DNA of 64,000 nucleotides from positions 1,116,001 through 1,180,000 of the forward strand of contig NZ_BBXJ01000001.1 in NCBI RefSeq assembly GCF_001019715.1, in the 5' to 3' direction. A model generated the notes under the pieces. That model was not told the DNA's origin, made no database searches, and worked only from the letters and a program-made list of their open reading frames with translations. Of the stretch, positions 1 to 7,673 are shown piece after piece. A program made the position numbers and the translations under genes. The stretch comes from Rodentibacter caecimuris (GTDB lineage: Bacteria; Pseudomonadota; Gammaproteobacteria; Enterobacterales; Pasteurellaceae). Every line of letters starts with the position of its first letter. The first letter of the stretch is position 1.

Positions 1-446
1 GCGTCGATTACCTCACCTTGATGAAAGCAGAGAAAGCCGAGCGAAACGATTTAGCCTATGGGCAAATTACCAAAGAATTAAAAAATCTTGCACGCGAAAT
101 GGATTGTGTGGTTTTACTCCTTACACAATTAAACCGCAACCTTGAGAGTCGTGCGGATAAGCGCCCTCTGCCGAGTGATAGTCGTGATACAGGGCAAATT
201 GAGCAAGAGTGTGATTATTGGTTCGGTTTATATAAAGAATCGGTTTACAACGAAAATGCCGATCCGTATTTGACGGAGGTGATGGTGAGATTAAATCGCC
301 ACGGTGGAACGGGTAAGGTTTATGTCGATCAGAAATTTGGTGCGATGTTTGAATGTGATCAATTAGAGGCTGAACGACGAGCAGAAATGGGTAAGCCGGA
401 TAAAAAACAACCACGTTATAAAAAAACGGAAAAGGATGAATTTTGA
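1..446 (+). CDS. Replicative DNA helicase, DnaB-type, C-terminal part (5' end outside window)
   Basis: The reading frame is open from the window edge (first codon at base 3) and ends at 446. It matches the RecA-fold C-terminal domain of DnaB-family phage helicases: VDYL at the start, then LLLTQLNR, SDSRDTGQIEQECD, and a basic tail. These helicases unwind the fork for phage replication. It is the first gene of the replication/recombination run that continues with ninG and Q. The stop overlaps the next start (TGATG). Family is clear; the N-terminal domain and Walker A are not visible. Confidence 0.85.
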   Translation, partial: VDYLTLMKAEKAERNDLAYGQITKELKNLAREMDCVVLLLTQLNRNLESRADKRPLPSDSRDTGQIEQECDYWFGLYKESVYNENADPYLTEVMVRLNRHGGTGKVYVDQKFGAMFECDQLEAERRAEMGKPDKKQPRYKKTEKDEF

Positions 447-661
447 TGAGTAAATACCTATGTCCTAAATGCGGTGGTGAGATTGAGGATTGCAGTGTCG
501 GTGATGAATTGGGGTGGTTTGAAGATGAACCCTTTCGCTGTGCCGGCCATTACACGGGACGATTCCCGAATGTCAGTCGGGATTGTAGTTTAAACCGCAC
601 GAAGTCTTGCGGTTGGTTTAAGTTGGAAGAATTGAAAAAGTGCGGTGGGTATTGTGGCTAA
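446..661 (+). CDS. Small cysteine-rich phage protein, probable zinc ribbon
   Basis: A 71-residue protein with a CPKCGGEI motif near the N-terminus and further cysteines (FRC, RDC, SCGW, KKC, YC), a pattern typical of a zinc-binding fold. The ATG at 446 overlaps the upstream stop and is preferred to the TTG one codon earlier. It sits between the helicase and a DUF1367 gene in the phage nin-like region. No specific function can be assigned. Confidence 0.7.
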   Translation: MSKYLCPKCGGEIEDCSVGDELGWFEDEPFRCAGHYTGRFPNVSRDCSLNRTKSCGWFKLEELKKCGGYCG

Positions 662-1106
662 ATTTCAGATGACGAAGTTACCGGGGGGAACTTTTGTGCC
701 GGCAAATGAAACGGAAGCCGAAGCCTTGCAGAAGTTCCGCAACGGCGAGCAATACGAAATTGAAATTAAGCAAGTTCGTAATCCGGCATTTCATCGTAAG
801 GTTTTCGCCTTTTTTAATTTCTGTTTTGAGCATTGGTCGGTTGATAAAACCGAGTGGCAGTATTTTGACGAACGCAAGCAATTTGACACGTTCCGTAAGC
901 ATTTAACTGTGTTAGCCGGATTTTATGAAACCACTTACAACATCAAAGGTGATGTACGGATTGAGGCACAATCTTTGAGCTACGGCAACATGGAACAAGA
1001 CGAATTTGAAAAGTGTTACTCCGCATTAATCAATGCAGCACTCAAAAATATTTTCGGTAATACAACCGATGAAAATGTGATTAATCAGTTATATGCATTT
1101 TTTTAG
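645..1106 (+). CDS. DUF1367 family phage protein (nin region)
   Basis: The product of about 150 residues resembles DUF1367 proteins of lambdoid phages: N-terminal basic segment, then NPAFHRKVFAFFNFCFEHW, and a C-terminal helix. Its function is unknown, but it usually sits beside ninG. The start is uncertain: GTG at 645 or 654, or ATG at 669, with a GGTGGG stretch upstream. It overlaps the end of the previous gene by 17 bases, as expected in this compact operon. Confidence 0.7.
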   Translation: MGIVAKFQMTKLPGGTFVPANETEAEALQKFRNGEQYEIEIKQVRNPAFHRKVFAFFNFCFEHWSVDKTEWQYFDERKQFDTFRKHLTVLAGFYETTYNIKGDVRIEAQSLSYGNMEQDEFEKCYSALINAALKNIFGNTTDENVINQLYAFF

Positions 1107-1115
1107 CGAGGAAAA

Positions 1116-1673
1116 ATGAGAATTAAACTACTCAAACCGAAGAAATGCAAAGTGTGCAGTAAAGAATTTACTCCGTTTAACTCAATGCAAAAGGCTTGTT
1201 CTCCAAAATGCGCAATAGAGCTCGTTCGAAATAACTCACAGAAAGCCCGAGAGAAAGCGGAGATGCAAAGGCTAAGGGAACGTAAGGTTAAATTAAAAAG
1301 TCGCTCAGAATGGCTGAAAGAGGCGCAATCGGTATTTAATAAATTCATTCGTCTGAGGGATAAAGACGAGCCTTGTATCAGTTGTGGTCGCTATCATCAA
1401 GGGCAATGGCACGCAGGGCATTATCGGAGTGTAGGGGCTTGTCCTGAATTACGGTTTTGTGAACTCAATGTACATAAGCAGTGTGCGCCTTGTAATGACC
1501 ATAAAAGCGGAAATGTAATTGAATATCGAATCAACCTTGTGAAGAAAATCGGTGCAGATAAAGTGGAATGGCTAGAACGCCAAGACCACGATCCGAAAAA
1601 GTACACGATCGAAGATTGCAAAGAAATTATTCAGTATTACAAAGAACAAATTAAAGGGATGACTGATGCGTAA
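1116..1673 (+). CDS. ninG: NinG / Rap recombination protein
   Basis: A 185-residue protein with the two zinc-binding clusters of NinG: CKVCSKEF and CSPKC near the N-terminus, then CISCGRYHQGQWHAGHY and CAPCNDHKSGN. In lambda, NinG (Rap) is a structure-specific endonuclease acting on recombination intermediates. An AGGAAAA site precedes ATG 1116. The 3' end overlaps the Q-type gene by 8 bases, so the two are translationally coupled. Confidence 0.88.
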   Translation: MRIKLLKPKKCKVCSKEFTPFNSMQKACSPKCAIELVRNNSQKAREKAEMQRLRERKVKLKSRSEWLKEAQSVFNKFIRLRDKDEPCISCGRYHQGQWHAGHYRSVGACPELRFCELNVHKQCAPCNDHKSGNVIEYRINLVKKIGADKVEWLERQDHDPKKYTIEDCKEIIQYYKEQIKGMTDA

Positions 1674-2172
1674 ATTTAGCGATTTAACTTTAACAAGTGA
1701 GCAAGAACGATTTGTTGATGAATGGATGTACAAATGGGGAGCTTGGGTGCGTTCCGGTAGGCTTAATAAGGCTCAAGTGAATATTATCGCTAGATTAATG
1801 CAATCGGTAATTCCGGCTGAGCCCAGTGAGCCAATTTGTAATGATGATGAAGGAGTTATGATTAGTCAGGTTGTGGAACAATTCTTTGTAAAAAATGACC
1901 GAATTTTACATTTTATTTTGTTTGCTTACTACGTAAATAAACGTACTGTAAATTTTATTGCCAATAAACTACGTGAAAATTGCGGAGAGATTCAAATGCA
2001 GCCTTGTGCAGGTAAACCAAATATTCGAGTGCCTAGCGCGCTTACTATGCGTAGAAAAATTGAAAAAGAATTGATGTTTGCAAAATCAATAATTCACGAA
2101 TTGCTTGTAACTGGTTTTGTATTGTTGCGAACTGGTCGAGAAAATGCAAAAAATATTAAAATCACTTATTGA
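1666..2172 (+). CDS. Antitermination protein Q-type
   Basis: A 168-residue protein with the Q-family pattern: EWMYKWGAWVRSGR near residue 20, VMISQVVEQFF near residue 65, and a basic C-terminal region. Q-type proteins load onto RNA polymerase paused at the late promoter and let it read through terminators into lysis and head genes. Position fits: last gene of the early/middle run, with a promoter on its stop codon (2169-2197), a terminator 80 bases on, and lysis genes beyond. Identified by motif and context. Confidence 0.8.
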   Translation: MRKFSDLTLTSEQERFVDEWMYKWGAWVRSGRLNKAQVNIIARLMQSVIPAEPSEPICNDDEGVMISQVVEQFFVKNDRILHFILFAYYVNKRTVNFIANKLRENCGEIQMQPCAGKPNIRVPSALTMRRKIEKELMFAKSIIHELLVTGFVLLRTGRENAKNIKITY

Positions 2173-2197
2173 CTATCTTGATAACTTGATATACTAT
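2169..2197 (+). promoter_or_regulatory. Probable late promoter (pR'-like)
   Basis: TTGACT at 2169-2174 and TACTAT at 2192-2197 are separated by 17 bases and overlap the end of the Q gene. A perfect inverted repeat (ATATACT ... AGTATAT, 2189-2207) covers the -10 region. The layout of Q, promoter, short leader and terminator matches lambda pR'/tR'. This is inferred from sequence; no transcript data. Confidence 0.5.
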
Positions 2198-2248
2198 TTC
2201 AGTATATGGTGGTCGTTGTGTAACTGATGTTCACCGAATGAATTTAGT

Positions 2249-2281
2249 AGCCCTGATTGGTTTAACCCGTCAGGGCTTTTT
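2249..2281 (+). terminator. Intrinsic terminator (tR'-like)
   Basis: Stem AGCCCTGA (2249-2256) pairs with TCAGGGCT (2270-2277) and is followed by a T run. It lies about 50-80 bases downstream of the putative late promoter. It would end a short leader RNA unless Q is present. Confidence 0.8.
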
Positions 2282-2340
2282 ATTTGAGATGAATTAATCT
2301 ATAACCGTTTATTATTCGTCCATTTAGATAAGGACAAATT

Positions 2341-2865
2341 ATGTCATTTGAGAAACGAAAAAAGCTCGCTGATTTAAAAGCGGATAGCAATGCATTATTT
2401 GAACATCGTTTAGCTGTTTTGCTTGAGAAGAAAAAGCAAGTTGTTTCTTCAATACGTGACGAAGCGATTTACTTTCTTAATGAGCAAGGATTTTCTATCA
2501 ATAAATCTGTCTTAGTGAATTCTCCACTACAAGTAGAGGCTGATTACAAAGGCTCAATGAAAATTAAGATTGTGCTTTCAGATCCTGCTGATAGCTTTAT
2601 GGGAGCTGATATTATTCTTGATGTTGATTATTTAAAGCAAAAATTTGAGTTTACTGTCGATTTATTTAGACAATCATTTGATACCATTTGGGAAGATGAT
2701 TTAGACAAAGCAATTTTAGACTATATCAGCCAAAATGAGAAAATTTCTGAACTCAATGCGGCAGATATTAACGGGAATTATAAAATCACTTTAATTAAAT
2801 CACAAAATCAAAAAACGGAATTTGAAAATATTTCCGATGTATTGAAATTCGTTTTAGAAATGTAA
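2341..2865 (+). CDS. Hypothetical phage protein between Q and lysis genes
   Basis: A 174-residue soluble acidic protein starting after an AAGGA ribosome site. I do not recognise a domain. The first 45 residues look helical and charged; the rest alternates beta-like segments (KIKIVLSDPADSF, ADIILDVDYLKQKFEFTV). It lies between two intrinsic terminators, so it is probably an accessory gene read only when polymerase is antiterminated or from its own promoter. Nothing supports a function. Confidence 0.55.
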   Translation: MSFEKRKKLADLKADSNALFEHRLAVLLEKKKQVVSSIRDEAIYFLNEQGFSINKSVLVNSPLQVEADYKGSMKIKIVLSDPADSFMGADIILDVDYLKQKFEFTVDLFRQSFDTIWEDDLDKAILDYISQNEKISELNAADINGNYKITLIKSQNQKTEFENISDVLKFVLEM

Positions 2866-2997
2866 AGAAGGAAAGACGGGGCTAGTGCTAGACGCTATCG
2901 GTGGAGAGGGTTAGAAAGTGTACATATCTAATTTTTCAGTGCTTCCGTGAGCTTAAGGCTCGACCGAATTAAAAATTAATTGATGAGATAACTTACA

Positions 2998-3024
2998 AGC
3001 TCAGTTTGATAACTGGGCTTTTTT
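2998..3024 (+). terminator. Intrinsic terminator upstream of holin
   Basis: AGCTCAGTT (2998-3006) pairs with AACTGGGCT (3011-3019) around a TGAT loop, followed by six T. The stretch 2866-3041 holds nothing else recognisable. This is a second barrier before the lysis genes. Confidence 0.75.
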
Positions 3025-3041
3025 ATATAACAGGTTTTATT

Positions 3042-3365
3042 ATGCCGACTAAAGATCCAAATAGCTGGGAATCTTTTTTACGCTGGCTCCCTTTGGTGAT
3101 TATTGGGTTATTTGCCGGCGTAGCGAAATATGCAAGTGATATTCAAGCCGGAAAGCTCCACTTTAGCGTGGGGCTTTTTTTATGCCAAGTGGTTGTATCT
3201 ATGTTTGCCGGTTGGATTGGTGGATTGTTATGTTTATATTCCGGTTTAGGGCTTGAGCTTACCTGTGTTGGTGCTGGACTTGCTGGTTACGGTGGGGGCG
3301 CAGTGCTTAATGCAATTTGGCGCGGTTTCTTCGTGTCTAAACTGGGGATTAAAGATGAAAATTAG
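3042..3365 (+). CDS. Phage holin
   Basis: From ATG 3042 the product is 107 residues with three predicted membrane segments (WLPLVIIGLFAGVAKYA; VGLFLCQVVVSMFAGWIGG; LGLELTCVGAGLAGYGGG). Membrane topology plus position directly before an endolysin and Rz/Rz1 pair identify it as the holin that permeabilises the inner membrane. The longer frame from 3006 would start inside the terminator hairpin and is rejected. The gene carries an internal terminator-like hairpin at 3154-3181. Its end overlaps the endolysin start. Confidence 0.8.
   Translation: MPTKDPNSWESFLRWLPLVIIGLFAGVAKYASDIQAGKLHFSVGLFLCQVVVSMFAGWIGGLLCLYSGLGLELTCVGAGLAGYGGGAVLNAIWRGFFVSKLGIKDEN
3154..3181 (+). terminator. Terminator-like hairpin inside the holin coding sequence
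   Basis: AGCTCCAC (3154-3161) pairs with GTGGGGCT (3168-3175, one G-T pair) around loop TTTAGC, followed by seven T. It has all the features of an intrinsic terminator yet is in-frame coding DNA. Confidence 0.6.
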
Positions 3366-3798
3366 TGAAAAAGGAATTGAATTTATTCGTCAGGCAGAGG
3401 GTGAGAAATTAACTGCATATCCTGACATTGTTGGGGTTTGGACGATTGGTGTCGGGCATACCGGATTTGTGGATGGAAAATCGGTCTCACGTGGAATGAC
3501 AATTACGAAAGAAAAATCCAAAGAGATTTTGATTGCGGATTTAAAGCGTTTTGAACGTGCGGTCATTTCTGCCGTTAAAGTTTCCCTCACTCAAAATCAG
3601 TTTGATGCACTTGTTAGCCTTGCATTTAATATTGGCGAAGGTGCTTTTACCCGTTCAACGCTGGTGAAAAAACTCAATGCCGGCGATTATAAAGGCGCAG
3701 CGGAACAATTCCTTGTTTGGAAAAATGCCGGTGGGCGAGTGTCACAAGGTTTACTCAATCGGCGTAAACGCGAGAAAGCGATGTTTGAGGTGTCTTGA
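3355..3798 (+). CDS. Endolysin, T4-type lysozyme (glycoside hydrolase family 24)
   Basis: From ATG 3355 the product is 147 residues. The catalytic triad of T4 lysozyme is visible with exact spacing: Glu15, Asp24 and Thr30 (T4 has 11, 20, 26). GVGHTG follows, and the C-terminal half has the usual ALVSLAFNIGEGAF and RRKREKAMF segments. It cleaves murein during lysis. There is no signal peptide, so release depends on the holin. The start overlaps the holin by 11 bases and the stop overlaps the Rz start (TGATG). Confidence 0.93.
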   Translation: MKISEKGIEFIRQAEGEKLTAYPDIVGVWTIGVGHTGFVDGKSVSRGMTITKEKSKEILIADLKRFERAVISAVKVSLTQNQFDALVSLAFNIGEGAFTRSTLVKKLNAGDYKGAAEQFLVWKNAGGRVSQGLLNRRKREKAMFEVS

Positions 3799-4184
3799 TG
3801 TGGTGGATGTTTATTATTAAAAAACTCAGTGCAAATCTATTGGCTTACGGTTTCAAGCACCTGAATAAGATTGCGGTATTTTTTGTCGCCATCTTTGTTA
3901 TGGCGTTACTTTATATACAACACGCAAATAAATTAAATATCGAGCGTCAATCTGCGGTGATTAATTCGTTGCACGAGAAAGTGATTCAGCGGGACAAGAT
4001 TATTGACGAATTACATGAAGATGTTGGCGAGCAACGCAAAATAGCTGAAAAGCGTTTAGAGCAAGAACAAACGATTCGGGAACAAAGTTATGCGCAAATT
4101 CAATCTATTAAAAAAATGCTGGAAAGTAATCAATGTAGCGATGTTACTTTGCCTGCCGGTGTTGTTAACGAATTGCGCAAGTAA
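3798..4184 (+). CDS. i-spanin (Rz-like)
   Basis: A 128-residue protein with one N-terminal membrane anchor (IAVFFVAIFVMALLYIQ) followed by a long charged coiled coil (SAVINSLHEKVIQRD to SYAQIQSIKK). This is the inner-membrane spanin layout. It would pair with the outer-membrane lipoprotein encoded in the +1 frame inside its 3' end to disrupt the outer membrane. ATG 3798 overlaps the endolysin stop. Confidence 0.85.
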   Translation: MWWMFIIKKLSANLLAYGFKHLNKIAVFFVAIFVMALLYIQHANKLNIERQSAVINSLHEKVIQRDKIIDELHEDVGEQRKIAEKRLEQEQTIREQSYAQIQSIKKMLESNQCSDVTLPAGVVNELRK

Positions 4185-4401
4185 GCCTGAAATTGAGTAT
4201 CGTACGATTGCTTTTTCACCACCGGTGAGTTTGCTCGCACCTTGTATGCAGCCAACATTTCACGGTTCAACTTTTGGGGAAACGGTGGAGTATGCCTTGT
4301 TGCTTAAACAAGAGTTAAAGTTATGCGGCAATAAGGTTGAAGGGATTCGGGAATATGTAGAGGCAAGAAAAAGTGCGGTGGAAAATGGGAAAGAAAAATA
4401 A
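4090..4401 (+). CDS. o-spanin lipoprotein (Rz1-like), overlapping Rz
   Basis: A 103-residue protein starting inside the Rz gene in another frame, the classical Rz/Rz1 nesting. It has a hydrophobic signal ending in a lipobox (LLTNC, Cys about residue 28), so it should be an outer-membrane lipoprotein. Unlike lambda Rz1 it extends well past the end of Rz and is not very proline rich. Confidence 0.82.
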   Translation: MRKFNLLKKCWKVINVAMLLCLPVLLTNCASKPEIEYRTIAFSPPVSLLAPCMQPTFHGSTFGETVEYALLLKQELKLCGNKVEGIREYVEARKSAVENGKEK

Positions 4402-4442
4402 CTACCCAAATTTTTTAGGGGGATTTGTTTTAAGGATTTTCT

Positions 4443-4988
4443 ATGCTGGACGTGAAAGGAAAATCCACGTCTAAAGGGCGTGGGCAGCCTACAAAATATA
4501 AACCGGAGTATGTAATCCAAGTTGAAAAACTGTGTTTACTTGGGGCAACAGATAGAGATATAGCAGATTTTTTTGAAGTTGCTGAATCTACCATCAATAA
4601 CTGGAAAATTGAATATCCTGAATTCTTGGAGTCCATAAAAAAAGGGAAGTTATTAGCAGATGCAAATGTAGCAAATAGTCTCTATAAAAGAGCATTAGGC
4701 TATGAAGCTCCTGATATTGATATTCGGGTGATTGAAAATAAAATTGTCGAAACGCCGTTAATTAAGCATTATCCACCCGATCCAACATCAGCTATTTTTT
4801 GGCTCAAAAACAGACAGCCTGATAAATGGCGGGATAAGCAAATACAAGAAGTCTCTGGTGTAGATGGCAGTGCGGTACAAATCGAAGTAAAAAAGGAAAT
4901 CGATCTTTCGGTATATTCTGATGATGAACTTAGACTTCTTAGAAAGCTTAAACATAAACAATCTGAATTTGGAGTTAGCGAGGCGTAA
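4443..4988 (+). CDS. Terminase small subunit
   Basis: A 181-residue protein with an N-terminal helix-turn-helix (GATDRDIADFFEVAESTINN, residues about 34-53), the DNA-recognition domain of small terminases. A central part (ADANVANSLYKRALGYE; TSAIFWLKNRQPDKWRD) is shared with this family. It binds the packaging start site and guides the large subunit. The 3' end overlaps the large-subunit gene by 68 bases. Confidence 0.9.
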   Translation: MLDVKGKSTSKGRGQPTKYKPEYVIQVEKLCLLGATDRDIADFFEVAESTINNWKIEYPEFLESIKKGKLLADANVANSLYKRALGYEAPDIDIRVIENKIVETPLIKHYPPDPTSAIFWLKNRQPDKWRDKQIQEVSGVDGSAVQIEVKKEIDLSVYSDDELRLLRKLKHKQSEFGVSEA

Positions 4989-6375
4989 TCTATTTGATTT
5001 TACCCTTGAGACGAAACCCGACTTTGTGACGGGGTGGTTTAATGAAATCGTAGCCAAAGAGTTACAGCAATTCTATGAAGATGTAAAAGCGGGTAAGCAG
5101 CCTCGATTAATGATATTTGCTCCGCCCCGTAGCGGAAAAAGTGAATTATTTAGTCGCCGTTTCCCTGCATGGGTATTTGGTAAAGATCCTGATTTACAGA
5201 TTATTGCTTGTTCCTATTCTGCCGATCTTGCAAGCCGAATGAATCGTGATGTGCAGCGAATAATGGATGATGAAAGTTATCACGGTATTTTTCCTAATTC
5301 ATCATTAAATGAAAAGCGTATTGCAACTGTATCCGGTCAGCCTTTACGCAATAGCGAGATTTTTGAAATAGCAGGACACCGTGGTGCATATCGTTCTGCC
5401 GGTGTGGGTGGAGGTATCACAGGTATGGGGGCTGATATAGCAATTATTGACGACCCTGTAAAAGATGCCAAAGAAGCCAATTCTCAAACCGTGCGTGATA
5501 GCGTGTGGGATTGGTACACTACGACACTTTATACCCGTTTGTCGCCCAATAGTGGCGTTCTGCTGGGAATGACAAGATGGCACGAAGACGATCTAGCCGG
5601 ACGGCTTATTGAAGAAATGAAAAAAGACGGCGATCAGTGGCGAATTGTTTCTTTTCCCGCAATTGCCGAACAAGATGAAGAATTTCGCAAAGAGGGGGAG
5701 CCGTTACATCCTGAACGATTTAATTTAGAACGTTTGATCAAGATAAAAAAAGCGGTGGGTTCTCATACTTGGAACGCCTTGTATCAACAACGCCCTACAA
5801 GTAAAGGTGGAGGCATAATCAAAGGGGCTTGGTTCCCTCGTTATCAAGTACCGCCGATTATTAAAATTAAAGGTATTTACGCTGATACGGCTCAAAAAGC
5901 AAAAGAACACAACGACTACTCCGTATTTCTCGTTGCCGGCAAGGGGGCTGATGGAAAAGTTTATATTCTTGATCTGATTCGAGGTAAGTGGGAGGCCCCC
6001 GAACTTGAGCAAAAACTCAAGGATGTTTGGAATCATCAAAAATCAATTCGAAATACTGGTTATCTCTCTCGTGTAAACATTGAGGATAAAGCAAGCGGTA
6101 CATCGTTGATTCAACGTATTCAGCGTGAAGCAAGAATACCAATTAAGGCTATTCAGGTTGATGCCGATAAATATACTCGAGTGCTTGGTGTTCAAGGGTA
6201 TATCGAAAGCGGTTATGTGTGTTTACCTGAAAATGCTTACTGGGTAAAAGACTTCGTTGCAGAATGTGAAGCATTTACCGCAACAGATAGTCACGCCCAC
6301 GACGATCAGGTTGATAGCCTAGTAATGGCTATTGCTGATTTGCTTGGAAAACCAAAATCCCTACTGGATTGCTAA
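4921..6375 (+). CDS. Terminase large subunit
   Basis: A 484-residue ATPase/nuclease that drives DNA into the prohead. Walker A APPRSGKSE is at about residues 67-75 and Walker B IAIIDD at 173-178. The RNase H-like nuclease domain shows YADTA (Asp322) and the C-terminal HAHDDQVDSL. Length is normal. Start 4921 (ATGATG) gives a 68-base overlap with the small subunit; 4924 is equally possible. Confidence 0.93.
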   Translation: MMNLDFLESLNINNLNLELARRNLFDFTLETKPDFVTGWFNEIVAKELQQFYEDVKAGKQPRLMIFAPPRSGKSELFSRRFPAWVFGKDPDLQIIACSYSADLASRMNRDVQRIMDDESYHGIFPNSSLNEKRIATVSGQPLRNSEIFEIAGHRGAYRSAGVGGGITGMGADIAIIDDPVKDAKEANSQTVRDSVWDWYTTTLYTRLSPNSGVLLGMTRWHEDDLAGRLIEEMKKDGDQWRIVSFPAIAEQDEEFRKEGEPLHPERFNLERLIKIKKAVGSHTWNALYQQRPTSKGGGIIKGAWFPRYQVPPIIKIKGIYADTAQKAKEHNDYSVFLVAGKGADGKVYILDLIRGKWEAPELEQKLKDVWNHQKSIRNTGYLSRVNIEDKASGTSLIQRIQREARIPIKAIQVDADKYTRVLGVQGYIESGYVCLPENAYWVKDFVAECEAFTATDSHAHDDQVDSLVMAIADLLGKPKSLLDC

Positions 6376-6377
6376 TT

Positions 6378-7673
6378 ATGAAAATTAATGACAATTTACA
6401 ATCTTTTGCTTTAAAACTCGGTGTAAAACAGGAAAAAACCACCTATGTTAGAAGCTCTACACTTACCGAAGATAGAGAACAGCTTAATGCACTATGGGCT
6501 GAAAATTGGGTTGCCCGTAAAATTTGCATAAAACGCCCACAAGACATGGTTCGCCGTTGGCGTGATGTGTACTCAAACGATTTAGAGGCAGAGCAACTTG
6601 AAGCCTTCGAAAAGTTAGAACGGAAACTAAAATTGCGTGAAATCCTCGGTGAAGCGTTATCGTGGTCAAGCTTATATGGCTCTGTGGCAATTTTAATCGT
6701 TACCGATACGCTAAATTTGAATGTTCCACTACAACCAACAGAGCAAATTAAGCGGTTAGTTATTCTGCCCAAATGGAAAATATCGCCTTACGGGGAGAAA
6801 GATGAAGATGTACTCTCGCCTAATTTTTCAGGTTATTCTTACTATCAAATTAATGGTGCATTAAGTGTACATTACTCAAGATTAGTTATTTTAAATGCGG
6901 CCAAATCCCCCTTATCTGATGAAGATATTTGGGGGATTTCTGATTTAGAAGCCGTAATTGAAGTGTTAAAACGATTTGATGGTGCAAGTAAAAATATCGG
7001 CGATTTAATATACGAGAGCAAAATTGATATTTTCAAGATAGCGGGGCTTTCCGACAAAATTAGTGCTGGTATGGAAGCTGATGTAGCGAAAGCAATTAGT
7101 GCTGTTCAAGATATTAAATCTGCGACAAATAGCCTACTTCTTGACCCTGAAAATGAATACGAACAAAAAGAGCTTAGCTTTGGCGGATTGAAAGATCTGT
7201 TGGTTGAATTTCGTAATGCCGTAGCCGGTGCTGCGGATATGCCGGTTACGATTTTATTCGGGCAAAGTGCGGCTGGATTCGCAAGTGGTCAAGAAGACAT
7301 TGATAACTATCACGAAAGTGTACACCGATTGCAAGAAGAGCGATTACGACCCGTGTTAGAACGTATAGATCCTTTGTTGTGCAATATGGCATTCGGAAAC
7401 TATCCGCAAGATTGGTGGTTTGAATTTGTACCGCTGAAAGAACTCACTCAAGAACAACAAATCAATATGTTGAATACCTTTGCAAGTGCGAGCAATGTCT
7501 TTATTCAAAATGGGATATTAACCGAAAATCAGATAGCAAACGAACTTAAGGAAAGTGGCTTGTTTGCTAATATTTCTGCCGAAGATATTGAGGATATGAA
7601 TAATGTTGATGAATTTGCCGGAGATTTTGAAAAATCAGAAGAGATGGAAGGCACGGAAATTCAAGCCGGTTAA
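6378..7673 (+). CDS. Portal protein, DUF1073 type
   Basis: A 431-residue protein matching the DUF1073 portal family. Recognisable segments are WVARKICIKRPQDMVRRW, ALSWSSLYGSVAIL, AVAGAADMPVTILFGQS and GFASGQEDIDNY. The portal ring forms the DNA channel and joins head to tail. ATG 6378 follows the terminase stop by two bases. Its 3' end overlaps the MuF gene by 71 bases. Confidence 0.88.
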   Translation: MKINDNLQSFALKLGVKQEKTTYVRSSTLTEDREQLNALWAENWVARKICIKRPQDMVRRWRDVYSNDLEAEQLEAFEKLERKLKLREILGEALSWSSLYGSVAILIVTDTLNLNVPLQPTEQIKRLVILPKWKISPYGEKDEDVLSPNFSGYSYYQINGALSVHYSRLVILNAAKSPLSDEDIWGISDLEAVIEVLKRFDGASKNIGDLIYESKIDIFKIAGLSDKISAGMEADVAKAISAVQDIKSATNSLLLDPENEYEQKELSFGGLKDLLVEFRNAVAGAADMPVTILFGQSAAGFASGQEDIDNYHESVHRLQEERLRPVLERIDPLLCNMAFGNYPQDWWFEFVPLKELTQEQQINMLNTFASASNVFIQNGILTENQIANELKESGLFANISAEDIEDMNNVDEFAGDFEKSEEMEGTEIQAG

